A DNA stretch of 64,000 nucleotides from Aurelia coerulea (Eukaryota; Cnidaria; Scyphozoa; Semaeostomeae; Ulmaridae): assembly GCA_039566865.1 (NCBI GenBank), contig CM076948.1, positions 17,309,001 through 17,373,000 of the forward strand, read 5' to 3'. Position numbers and translations under genes: made by a program. A model generated the notes under the pieces. It saw nothing but the letters and a program-made list of their open reading frames with translations, was not told where the DNA came from and ran no database searches. Shown piece after piece: positions 35,090 to 46,090 of the stretch. How positions within the stretch are numbered: the first letter of the stretch is position 1; every line of letters begins with the position of its first letter.

Positions 35090-35444
35090 GATTAATGGAA
35101 TGGGTGAAGTGCTTTGGGGCATGCACGACTTCACAAAGGAAAAATGAAGGACGATGACCCTGCAATCGCTAGTGCGCATATTCCAAAGCGCTTAAACGGG
35201 GGTCTAGCTCTTCTGGAGAAAATCGGCAAGACTTTCACTGATAGTATCCCGAACAAGCTCAGTAAGTGAGTAGCAATGGCAGAATCACTTTCGTTGCTAC
35301 AGCAACGTTGATTCTAGGTTCATTTTCGGGTCTCTTCGTATGCTGCCTAAAGTCCAAAAGGATGTCATACCTGCCATTAGCTTGAGTAATGTTGTGTATG
35401 AATTTACGTACGAGTGCGATGCTCGCTCCGTAGGTAGGACCTCC
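35090..35444 (+). pseudogene. Penelope-like element: end of RT and start of GIY-YIG domain
   Basis: After stops near 35269, the frame gives D-V-I-P-A-I-S-L-S-N-V-V-Y-E-F-T-Y-E-C and A-R-S-V-G-R-T-S. This is the zinc-ligand and Y-V-G-R-T-S start of the GIY-YIG nuclease used by Penelope-like elements (here S-V-G replaces Y-V-G). The reading is cut at the Arg-Thr-Ser codons by the element at 35445 and resumes at 41673. Confidence 0.72.
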
Positions 35445-35909
35445 AACAAGGGGGAATTTCGTTTTCGACCAATCAGCGCATTTGTTGACATTTGAGGCCT
35501 CGACCAATCAGAAAGCACCATGACGTCACGTCAATGGCGGAAGCTGTGGGAAGCTGCGAGGAAAACATCTCCCCCAATATCGCTCGAGCTGACAACGGAT
35601 ATCCAACTTTTGTCCGATTTTATTGGTTCACATCAAAGTTTGGTAAATTTTGAAACTTTCTGCCACTGCAATTTTCGATAGATCGTTTTCTTCAAGAGAA
35701 ATCGTTTTTTAAATAACACTAAAATTTGAGGCTTTGATGAGAATACCATCCCCTTAGGCCCTTTTCAATCCTGCGACCTTTTGCCTTCTCTTCCAAGAAA
35801 AGTCGAAGATTTCCTTAACTTTTCGTAACCACGTCCCACAAATGAAAATTTTTCACAAAAATAATTGTCACCCGAGTCCCCTGGGATGGCGCGATTCTTT
35901 GTTTTGGTC
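35445..35909 (+). repeat. left terminal inverted repeat of the Mutator-like element
   Basis: About 465 bp. The reverse complement is at about 41210-41672 (outer right TIR), with another at about 39300-39763 (inner copy). Differences are scattered single bases. Similarity ends just after TTCTTTGTTTTGG. Confidence 0.85.
35467..35545. promoter_or_regulatory. CCAAT/CRE cluster inside the Mutator-like TIR
   Basis: GACCAATCAG occurs twice (35467-35476, 35502-35511), followed by an exact palindromic CRE, TGACGTCA, at 35521-35528 and GGCGGAAG (ETS-like core) at 35536-35543. Such a cluster resembles a TATA-less promoter. The right TIRs keep the inverted CCAAT boxes; the inner copy (about 39684) keeps TGACGTCA while the outer one (about 41585) reads TGAGGTCA. 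Promoter activity is inferred from motifs only. Confidence 0.45.
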
Positions 35910-37853
35910 AAAGTGAATCTCATTCATCAGTTTCCTCGGCAGCGTTCTGTTGATTCTCTTACTTGATTGGCTCTTTTGAAAGATTTGGCGGGAAAATAGC
36001 TCGGTGACTGGAAGAAGGAAATGTCAGGTGCTAAGTTTATCCAGTAAACAAATATGCCGAAGTTTAAGAACACTTGTGGAAATCCCTTCCTCGCAGAGTG
36101 GGTCAAACAATACAGAAGATTCTATGCTTGTGAAATTGAAAGCTGAGGGATTGATTGTTGGTTTGTTTCCTTGTTTAATTCGATCTTATATTGAGGGAGG
36201 AAGGAAAAAGTGGAGATAAGTTGTACAGAGAAGTAGAGAATGTTTGCACATCATGCCTGAAGAAAGTTTCAAACCCGAAAGAGCTGGCTCGATATATACC
36301 TGCATCGCATAGATTGAGAATAATAAAACAGGTAGATATAATTCAAGAAACCTTCTTATGGAATGGAGTTCATGTCTTTATTTTTTAATAAGAAACTGCC
36401 TATAAGAAACTCAGCTATCGGATCACGAAAAATAAAGGAACTCCAGTACTGGGAAAATATAACTTGAGGAACTATTCATTTTAATAAAGGAAATCCTCGT
36501 CACATTTTTAGTTCATTCTCACTTATTTCCTGTTCTACTCGCGAAGTACTTCGGTAATATCTAAACATTGGAAAGGCTTCAAGAAACGTTCTGAAAAATT
36601 CACAAAGGCACAGGTAGTGAACGTGAAGATTGTTATGGAACATTTCTGAGAACTAAAAATGTGATAATTTCCAGAAATTCGGTATTGGCCAAAATTCTTA
36701 GTTTCTTATGAAAAATACGTGCAAAGAGATTTCAATGCAGGCTGTTTTCTCAATTTCTTATAGCAAGGAGATTTCAACTCTTTGCTTTTGCATGTATCGT
36801 CCATTACTCTGGGGTGTATTTTAAATTCAGTAAATTTCATAATTCACACATTCATTTTTACAAGAAACTTATGTACAAAAAATCCAAAGCTGCAGTTTCT
36901 TAAAGTTTAAAACATTATTGCTAAGGGGCATTTCAAAACATTTCACTGCTTAAGCGTATGAAATTTTTCGAAACAAAAGGATTTGGAGAATTTCTTGCAG
37001 CTTTTAGATTTTTCTTCAAAACAAAAGAATTTTTTTTAAATGTGTTCAAAATTCTTTGGGAGTGAAAGGCCCCTACAGTATTGCAAGCAAACCCTTTTCT
37101 TGTGAGTTTCTTAAATGTTTGATACTCTACCCTAGATCTGAAAATGGCTTATTCTTTTAGGGCTTCCAAAGTATGTCATAAAATCTAAAAGCAACACTGA
37201 AAACAAAATAAGAATATTCGCCAATACTTTATATGTAGATAGTGTCAAGTCTTTTTGAGTAACCAAAAATTGCTCTGTTGTTTATTTTTTAGTTCAGGCA
37301 GCATGGTTTCTTGAATTTTCAGATGTTGAGCATAATGAATGCATTCAGAATCTTTTTAGTCAGCATGAAAACAAAGAAAGGAGACACAGTTAGTGTATGC
37401 AGTAAATGGATCATTATGATGCACTGGTACATTATTTTTAGGAGTAAGCAATTGTTCATGACCATTCATAACCATGTTTTGTTTAGCATGAGCATCACAA
37501 AAGTTTAAGCTGATTAAATATCCAGCAGCTTTGGTTTTGTTTCATAAAATAAGAAATTCTTCCTTTTCATAATACTTCAACATCTAGTTGACTTTTCCCC
37601 CTTGCTATTTGTTTCTCATCTTTCCATAAGCAAGATTTCTTCAGATCTCATTTATGAATAAAATAAAAGGTTTTGGGCTTCTTCGCTTTCTCCATATAGC
37701 TTGCTTGAATTGATCCTTGGTGAGAATAAAAAAGATGATAGTCCAAACACAGAGTCTACAATAACAGTTAGCTCCCATGTTCAAGAGATGTGGACAGATA
37801 CAGAGGAAAGTGAAGTAGCAGTAGCAGTGGCAGTAGATTTAGACATAGATTCA

Positions 37854-39763
37854 GATGCAAGATATAATATGCAGAAAAAGGAACTGTAGCGGGCATTTTT
37901 TTGTTAGAGGAAGATCATGAGTTGTTGGTGAGAAAAGCAGAGCAGTTCAGCAATTTCAAAGAAGACCTAATGAAGCTGTAGGCAGTTGTTCTCCAGTGGT
38001 TCCTATAATCCTGAAATGGACAGTGATGAATTTGACAAGCTCTGTAAAAAGGCTGGAGCAGAAGATCTTTGTTCACTCCTTTATGATGCAATGTGTTGTG
38101 AAAAAATGATTTCTCTGATTCTTTACTTAAAATAAGAAACTATTTGCTGCAAAAATTTTCGAGAGCAAGCATCTTTTTAAATCCTTTACAAGGTTACAAT
38201 TTTAAAAATTGTCCCCCATCCTCCTGTGAGCAAATTTTAAATTTTTGTACATAGCATATCTGTGGATCTCCTTGCTCAAAACTTTACTGCAATTTACGTT
38301 GGAAGCCTATAAAGTACAACAACTCCTTATATTTGCGAATGTGTTGCCAACTGCTGCTGAAGCATTAGATAAATTACACAAAATATCTTATAATGAATAA
38401 ATAGCCTAGAGCTTAGAAGACTAAACGTTTCGAGACTGAACGTTTATATTAGATAAATTAGGTGATATATAAGGCTGGCCTGGAAAGGTCATGAGCTTAA
38501 CTTCTTATTGTGGATCTCAATAATTTTTGCCAAATATGATGATCATATTTATGTTTCCATATCAAACAAACGGAAATGATAAAATATATAAAATTTTCTT
38601 AGGGTTTGCAAGTGTCACACTACAAGTGTCCACAGGTGCCACACATGAATAAGAACATAAAGTAAATGGGCTGATGCAGAAAAGCTAGTTTTATACCACG
38701 TAGAGTGTAACCTGCCATGCATAAGTGTTTTTCCAGCTTGCTCAGAAATATTGCATGCGAAAGTAAGTGCCCTTGCCAATGTCAAGACTGCAAATCAGGC
38801 AGTGTTCATGTTCAAACCAAATAATAGCACGAATAAAGATGATAGCAATGATGGAGAAGGCGAGGATGAACCAGATGCATATGAAGACATCGAGGAAGTA
38901 GAAATTAGCAACGTTCTTCTTCTCGGAATCGGCTTCTTTTTTTAGTTTAAATGCAGAAACACCGCAATGCGACAAAAAACAACAGCAAATATGATGAAAT
39001 TCCTTTTTCAGCTTCGTGAAAGCAATCTCCAGTTGGAGCAGGCAATGGCACCTCAGCAATAGCCTGGTAGTTTCTCGAATGAGTCAATTCAGACAGATTT
39101 AAATTGTTGTAGTTAATGATCCTACCATAATCATTGCCTGATTTCCGCTTTGAAAGAGTTGTAGTCTGTATATCTTGTGGTCATTGGCTGATCGAGTTTG
39201 TTTCCCTGATCTCAGTCGTTTGTTTACACTTCGCTTGGGTCCAATTTTGATTTCGACTCTTGCAGGCGAGAGGAGGGCGAGGCTCTCTCCTCCTTATTGC
39301 CAAAATAAAGAATCGCGCCATCCCAGGGGACTCGGGTGACAATTATTTTTGTGAAAAATTTTCATTTGTGGGACGTGGTTACGAAAAGTTAAGGAAATCT
39401 TCGACTTTTCTTGGAAGAGAAGGCAAAAGATCGCAGGTTTGAAAAGGGGCCTAAGGGGATGGTATTCTCATCAAAGCCTCAAGTTTTAGTGCTATTTAAA
39501 AAACGATTTCTCTTGAAGAAAACGATCTATCGAAAATTGCAGTGGCAGAAAGTTTCAAAATTTACCAAACTTTGATGTGAACCAATAAAATCGGTCAAAA
39601 GTTGGATAACCGTTGTCAGCTCGAGCGATATTGGGGGAGATGTTTTCCTCGCAGCTTCCCACAGCTTCCACCATTGACGTGACGTCATGGTGCATTCTGA
39701 TTGGTCGAGGCCTCAAATGTCAACAAATGCGCTGATTGGTCGAAAACGAAATTCCCCCTTGTT
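37854..39763 (+). repeat. tandem unit 1 of the Mutator-like element's right part
   Basis: 1.91-kb unit starting GATGCAAGATATAATATGC and ending in the right TIR. It is followed immediately by a near-identical second unit, with only scattered single-base differences. Confidence 0.92.
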
Positions 39764-41672
39764 GATGCAAGATATAATATGCAGAAAAAGGAACTGTAGC
39801 GGGCATTTTTTTGTTAGAGGAAGATCATGAGTTGTTGGTGAGAAAAGCAGAGCAGTTCAGCAATTTCAAAGAAGACCTAATGAAGCTTTAGGCAGTTGTT
39901 CTCCAGTGGTTCCTATAATCCTGAAATGGACAGTGATGAATTTGACAAGCTCTGTAAAAAGGCTGGAGCAGAAGATTTTTGTTCACTCCTTTATGATTCA
40001 ATGTGTTGTGAAAAAATGATTTCTCTGATTCTTTACTTAAAATAAGAAACTATTTGCTGCAAAAATTTTCGAGAGCAAGTATCTTTTTAAATCCTTTACA
40101 AGGTTACAATTTTAAAAATTGTCCCCCATCCTCCTGTGAGCAAATTTTAAATTTTTGCACATAGCATATCTGTGGATCTCCTTGCTCAAAACTTTACTGC
40201 AATTTACGTTGGAAGCCTATAAAGTACAACAACTCCTTATATTTGCGAATGTGTTGCCAACTGCTGCTGAAGCATTAGATAAATTACACAAAATATCTTA
40301 TAATGAATAAATAGCCTAGAGCTTAGAAGACTAAACGTTTCGAGACTAAACGTTTATATTAGATAAATTAGGTGATATATAAGGCTGGCCTGGAAAGGTC
40401 ATGAGCTTAACTTTTTATTGTGGATCTCAATAATTTTTGCCAAATATGATGATCATATTTATGTTTCCATATCAAACAAACGGAAATGATAAAATATATA
40501 AAATTTTCTTAGGGTTTGCAAGTGTCACACTTCAAGTGTCCACAGGTGCCACACATGAGTAAGAACATAAAGTAAATGGGCTGATGCAGAAAAGCTAGTT
40601 TTATACCACGTAGAGTTTAACCTGCCATGCATAAGTGTTTTTCCAGCTTGCTCAGAAATATTGCATGCCAAAGTAAGTGTCCTTGCCAATGTCAAGACTG
40701 CAAATCAGGCAGTGTTCATGTTCAAACCAAATAATAGCACGAATAAAGATGATAGCAATGATGGAGAAGGCGAGGATGAACCAGATGCATATGAAGACAT
40801 CGAGGAAGTAGAAATTAGCAACGTTCTTCTTCTCGGAATCGGCTCCTTTTTTTAGTTTAAATGCAGAAACACCGCAATGCGACAAAAAACAACAGCAAAT
40901 ATGATGAAATTCCTTTTTCAGCTTCGTGAAAGCAATCTCCAGTTGGAGCAGGCAATGGCACCTCAGCAATAGCCTGGTAGTTTCTTGAATGAGTGAATTC
41001 AGACAGATTTAATTTGTTGTAGTTAATGATCCTACCATAATCATTGCCTGATTTCCGCTTTGAAAGAGTTGTAGTCTGTATATCTTGTGGTCATTGGCTG
41101 ATCGAGTTTGTTTCCCTGATCTCAGTCGTTTGTTTACACTTCGCTTGGGTCCAATTTTGATTTCGACTCTTGCAGGCGAGAGGAGGGCGAGGCTCTCTCC
41201 TCCTTATTGCCAAAACAAAGAATCGCGCCATCCCAGGGGACTCGGGTGACAATTATTTTTGTGAAAAATTTTCATTTGTGGGACGTGGTTACGAAAAGTT
41301 AAGGAAATCTTCGACTTTTCTTGGAAGAGAAGGCAAAAGGTCGCAGGATTGAAAAGGGCCTAAGGGGATGGTATTCTCATCAAAGCCTCAAATTTTAGTG
41401 TTATTTAAAAAACGATTTCTCTTGAAGAAAACGATCTATCGAAAATTGCAGTGGCAGAAAGTTTCAAAATTTACCAAACTTTGATGTGAACCAATAAAAT
41501 CGGTCAAAAGTTGGATAACCGTTGTCAGCTCGAGCGATATTGGGGGAGATGTTTTCCTCGCAGCTTCCCACAGCTTCCGCCATTGACGTGAGGTCATGGT
41601 GCATTCTGATTGGTCGAGGCCTCAAATGTCAACAAATGCGCTGATTGGTCGAAAACGAAATTCCCCCTTGTT
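39764..41672 (+). repeat. tandem unit 2 of the Mutator-like element's right part
   Basis: Direct repeat of 37854-39763. Both carry the same small acidic open frame (38751-38945, 40661-40855) and the same segment reading E-F-D-K-L-C-K-K-A-G-A-E-D. I do not recognise these peptides; they may be remains of element-encoded or captured coding sequence. Confidence 0.92.
41210..41672 (-). repeat. right terminal inverted repeat (outer) of the Mutator-like element
   Basis: Ends TTCCCCCTTGTT, then the target duplication. A second copy of the same end lies at about 39300-39763 and is followed by GATGCAAG rather than by a target duplication. Confidence 0.85.
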
Positions 41673-41681
41673 AGGACCTCC

Positions 41682-42030
41682 CAAAATCTTGTTGACAGGA
41701 TTAGACAGCATGTGCCCCTAGCCATAAGGAAAGGTACTGACAGATGCAACGGTCGGTGTCGACCAAAACGAAAATGTAAAGCTGGTCCGGATAAACAAGA
41801 AATTGATTCTGCCATTGGTACTCACTTACTGAGCAGTAATGAATGTGGTAACAACTATAGCGAGGATTATTTCCGAATTTTGGGTAGGCAAGGTCTGCCT
41901 GCCACCTCAATGTTTTAGAAGCAGTGTTTATTAAACTTCGAGATCCCTCCCTCTGCCGACAGAGAAGGAGTTTGTTTTCAAATTGAAATTGTTCTTATTT
42001 GCGCTAAAGGCTTTGATCTTTGGCGGTTGT
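41682..42030 (+). pseudogene. Penelope-like element: rest of GIY-YIG domain
   Basis: Continues with L-V-D-R-I-R-Q-H-V-P, the basic Cys-rich C-N-G-R-C-R-P-K-R-K-C-K, then S-A-I-G-T-H-L-L and N-Y-S-E-D-Y-F-R-I-L-G-R. Together with 35090-35444 it makes a recognisable GIY-YIG domain split by a 6.2-kb insertion. Ends in a stop at 41916-41918, with a further decayed tail homologous to 34838-35020. Confidence 0.72.
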
Positions 42031-42408
42031 CTATTGAGTTTAGTCAACAAGTGGCTTAGGTGCTATTGGCATGTCATTTCGGTGTTGTTTTGTTCGGTTG
42101 CTAATAAAAATGGCCTGTTTTTATTGGAAATTTGTTCTTCGCACGAACCAAACTGAGGAGAGTGCGACGAAACTAATTTTGGTGATTTCACGTTAATCTT
42201 TACAGCAGTTACTGATGAGTTACTAACTTATTTCTTTCCTTTCAGGTTTTAAGATTAATTCGGTTTTCTTACAGGATTTAACAGGTTTTCTCTTGTTGCA
42301 GGTTTATTTTGGTTATTGTTTCGTTTACAGGAGTTAACAGTCTTCTTTCTACTGATTTCGGTGTTTTTGTTGCATTTATGGGTTTAATGTGCTATTTTTA
42401 GATTAAGT
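42031..42408. other. probable Penelope-like 3' flank, nothing definite
   Basis: T-rich. No motif that I can assign. Confidence 0.4.
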
Positions 42409-42836
42409 AAGATGATTCAGAAATACACTGCGACTTTTTAAACTTTTCGATTTTCATCTTCTTCAGTAACTGTTCGTACAATGACTTTGGGATCTACCTA
42501 AAAACCTAGATTACAATAGGGTGGCAAAAAGAAACAACTTAACAAAGGGACCTAGCTAATACACATGTTCCCAACTGAACTATAAAAAGCGGGTGGGCCG
42601 GAAACGCAAAGAGAAGCAAAAGCTGAGTTAAAGATCGACTTTTCCGGCCCACCCTCTTTTTATAATTCAGTTGGGAACATGTTTATTAGCTAGTTCCCTT
42701 TGTTAAGTTGTTTCTTTTGTCACCCTATTGTAATCTAAGTTTTTAGGTAGATCCCCAAGTCATTGTACGAACAGTTACTGAAGAAGATGAAAATCGAAAC
42801 GTTTAAAAAGCCGTGGTGTATTTCTGAATTATCTTT
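42409..42836. repeat. large hairpin, arms about 185 bp
   Basis: 42409-42597 is the diverged reverse complement of about 42648-42836. Matching blocks include CCCAACTGAACTATAAAAAG and its complement, GGTGGGCCGGAAA against TTTCCGGCCCACC, and CTTCAGTAACTG against CAGTTACTGAAG. A loop of about 50 bp separates the arms. The right arm contains ACTGAAGAAGATGAAAATCG then AAACGTTT, which resembles a decayed hammerhead core. A foldback element is likely; no target duplication was identified. Confidence 0.7.
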
Positions 42837-43459
42837 AGAATATTGTATATGCTTAGGTGAATTGGCTCTTGAATTATCGTTAACTTAAGTAAGTTGCTCC
42901 TTAATAACAGAGTTCGGTCTATAAAGAATAACACATTGCAAAGAAGATGCTATGCTTTGGATGTTAGTAGCTCCATTTTGAGTTTGCGACAGAAACTCGA
43001 AAGAGTCGGTATTTGCTTCAATTCAGTATCTAATGGTTCCATGTTTTGCCCCTCTTTAAGCGAAACAATTCTGTCCGTCATTAGTCTGCAGATATGGAAC
43101 TCTGAAGTCTTAATGTTTCTCGCGCAAAACACGAGGATGCGTCTGAGATTTTCTGACAAATAGATCTTGCATCTAGCCTGGTGTAGGCTTATTAAGCGAC
43201 TTGACACCTAGTTTTGCAGATTCTTCTTTTACGAGGCTAGAAATAGATAGAAGTCCGAGGTGCAACAGCAGAGATGCACAAAGGCATCATAGCTAGCATT
43301 ATACATTATTCTGATCACTCTGTTTTGTAATTTCTGCAGTCAATCAAGGGTGGTCTTATTTGCACATCCCAACACAGAGCAACAATATCTTAAATGTGGT
43401 TCGACAAGGCTCCTATATAAACGTTGGATCGTGTTAATTGGTAGATACCTTTTGGCATA

Positions 43460-44028
43460 ATGGGTGTCCCAAAAAAAGTATACAGATTTGGTTGACTCCA
43501 ACGATGTGAATTTAGCTTAATCAATGAGTAATCACTCTAAAAATTGTCCAGGATAGTTATCCTGAACATAGATACATCGTTTGTAGGTATTGATGCTTTG
43601 AGAGCAGAAATATCAGTCTTGAGTAAACCTGCAAACCAGAGCTCTTGCCTTTGGCCTAAGCAAATTCCTGAAGCACATCGAAATTAAGAACTGAAATTAA
43701 TGAAAAATTAATAAACTGCCCAATGGGTGACTGGAGATGACTTCTGGAAAACAGAATAAAGATCTAACATTTTTCAAATTTTATCACGGCTATGGTTGAT
43801 CTTATTTTCAAATTTTATCCAATTTTCAAATTTTATCAAATTTCAAATTTTATCACGGCGCTGTGCCTGTGGCAAATTTGAGCTTTCAAGATTAACATGT
43901 CTGCTCTCAAAGCACCAGTGCCAACGAACGAAGTACCTACATGTTCTGGTTGCCTATCTAGGAAAATTTTTAGAGCGATTAGACATTCTGGAATCAACCA
44001 AATCCGCGTACATTTCTTGGGACACCCG
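43460..44028. mobile_element. mariner-like MITE inside the minus-strand retrotransposon
   Basis: Left end TGGGTGTCCCAAAAAAAG; inward from the right CCGGGTGTCCCAAGAAATG. Both are followed by a shared GATTTGGTTGA block. Flanked by TA on the left and a degenerate TG on the right. It splits the RT frame before Y-A-K-R-Y-L-P. Confidence 0.5.
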
Positions 44029-44439
44029 GTGTCTTATGAGTCCAGTAGCCCTTGAAATCTTTTTGATAGAGCATTTCATTTGTTTTTCCAACTAAATTTA
44101 TGGTCAATTTTGACACCAAAATATCTCGTTTAATTGACTTAATCAATGGATTCATTCGAGATTTCGAAGTCGGTTGTTCTGGCGACCTTCGTTAAGTGGT
44201 TACTTCCATTGACCATTGACTGTGTCTTAGCTACATTAAGGGACAATTTTAGAGCCATGTCTCAATCTTTGAGAGATCTTTATTAATCTTAGATTTAACC
44301 TCGTAGAAAGAAGTCTTTATTGACATAAGACAAGCTAGTGTCATCAGCATACATCATGAAGTTGACGCGTTTGATTGAAAAGGGCAAGTCATTTATATAG
44401 ATCAGGAATAATAATTGTCCCAGACAGGAACTTTGTGGA

Positions 44440-44733
44440 CCCGTGGGGTACATGACTTGTGGATGGACGGGGGCCTGCCGCCGGGTTATCAGAAAGCTAC
44501 CCTCTTCTAATTACCGAAACTTGTCTTGGTACCCTACCCACTTTTATGATGAATTTTGGCGGAAAAATGCCCTTTTTAAAAAATATTTGCGAATTTCAGC
44601 GAAACCCAACCATGTTTATGGAAAGTCTGCTGAAAAAGGACCCTTGCTTAGAGAATTTTTGTCCCAAAACCCACCCATATAAGCAGCACATACCCGTACC
44701 CTGAACATGCTATGTACCCCCCCCCCCGGGGGC
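44440..44733. mobile_element. 294-bp MITE with TTGTGGA duplication (hAT-like)
   Basis: TTGTGGA at 44433-44439 and 44734-44740 flanks an element starting CCCGTGGGGTACAT and, inward from the right, a C/G-rich end running into GGGGTACAT. It falls exactly in the RT V-P-Q-(G)-S motif, whose two halves abut on removal. A 7-8 bp duplication suggests hAT. Confidence 0.55.
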
Positions 44734-44905
44734 TTGTGGAACCCCATCTGATATTTGCGCGATTGAAGGAACTTTATTTCCAACTTTACAACACTGTCTA
44801 CTGTTGCTTAGAAAGGATTTGAACCAAACAAGCTCAAGACCCCTGACACGAAGTGGTGTAGTTTTTTTTAAGGAGGATTTCATGATTATCGTTTTTTTTT
44901 TCATT

Positions 44906-46090
44906 TTAAGATTTTTTATGCACGGTAGCCCCGTCAGTCAGTATGACTGATTTTCAGGGGGCCGTGCCAAAAACTTTACAAATTAAAAAATCTACTAAAA
45001 TTAATAACGGGATTATTAAACTGTGAGTGCCGGGGGAAGGAATAAAGAGGTCTACGGGATATTTTTGAAAATGAAGCAAAGGGAGGAGGAGTTTGCAAAA
45101 GAAGCATGAATTGATATGGTTACATTTCAAATTGTTGATAGATAAAATGATGAAATTGACTACAACGGGAAGTTGGTTCGTAAATGAAACCTTGCACAAA
45201 TGAAATCAACAAGACAAAAAAATCAAGATTCATAATATTTCCATTATCTTGAGGATTATGACTTTAACCTTATGACTTCTAACAGTGTGGTTGACAGGGG
45301 GTCAGTAAGGGAAGTCAGAATCAACAGGCTGACCAATAGGGGCGCAGGTAGGCCAGTCTGACCACAACCGAAATAAAGCCCCCGGCATTTACATTCAATG
45401 TAGATTTCTGAGATTTTTCTTCAAAAATAACCTTTGTAGGGATAGAGTTGCCTGAAAACAAACTTTAGTTGTACTTTATACAAAATCCTGAGGCAACGCG
45501 AAGAAAACAAATATTGGGCTTGGAAAACAACAAGGACATAAAATACTCTCACTTCTATCCATTTCAGGTAAGTGTTTTAAAAACATCCTTCAGGACAAGG
45601 ATAGGCGGTACAAAACGAAAACAACAAGACAAAATCTCAGAACTGGCATCAGCGAATAATTTTAACGCACTTTCCTGCAAAATGCAGGCCCGAGCTCCTT
45701 TTGAAACGAAGTTTTTGCAGCGCGGTCAGATATGATGAAAAACGTTAGCTGACCATTTAGGGCGATGCTCCTCTATAACGGTAAACAACAGAGGAACAAA
45801 TGAGAGAAGGGGATGGTCCTTAAATCGAAACAGGGAAGATATACGTTTTGGGGAAGTAAAAATGACCTCCAACTTAAGTTTAGGGTAACATTGCTTAACC
45901 AACCTAATGAGCCTGGTTTTACCCTGTAAGCTATAATGGCCAAGGTAAGGAAGGCAAAAAATTAAAGAAGTCTCGTCATCAGCCTTCTTAGGGGGCCTCT
46001 TACCAAACTTGTCATCACAGATCAGGGACCTGGCAGCTTTTAGGGAATATCCAGTTTAACTTCAACGAATTATCATTACTTTTTTTACAG
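44906..46090. other. intron sequence, no recognised gene
   Basis: A short hairpin-like tract CACGGTAGCCCC ... GGGGGCCGTGCC lies at about 44920-44967. Otherwise no supported feature up to the MCM4 acceptor at 46090. Confidence 0.45.

Larger units (their letters stand above)
35445..41672. mobile_element. Mutator-like DNA transposon (6.2 kb) with long TIRs and 9-bp target duplication
   Basis: AGGACCTCC at 35436-35444 is repeated exactly at 41673-41681. The element starts AACAAGGGGGAATTTCG and ends with its reverse complement. The terminal inverted repeats are about 463 bp (35445-35909 against about 41210-41672). Nine-base duplications with TIRs of hundreds of bases are the hallmark of Mutator-like elements. 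No MULE transposase is recognised; internal open frames are short. The right part, including the right TIR, is tandemly duplicated. Confidence 0.75.
42890..44905 (-). mobile_element. degenerate non-LTR retrotransposon, - strand, with two MITEs inserted
   Basis: Reading leftward on the minus strand: W-F-K-S-F-L-S-N-S-R-Q-C-C-K-V then S-D-G-V-P-Q (44741-44904). After the insert at 44440-44733 the same motif continues S-S-C-L-G-Q-L-L-F-L-I-Y-I-N-D-L-P and M-Y-A-D-D-T-S-L (catalytic Y-A-D-D, near 44340). After the insert at 43460-44028 come Y-A-K-R-Y-L-P, V-E-P-H-L-R-Y-C-C-S-V and an E-P-L-D-T-E-L-K-Q-I-P tail (42950-43207). Numerous stops and shifts. CR1/L2-like group inferred. Confidence 0.75.
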
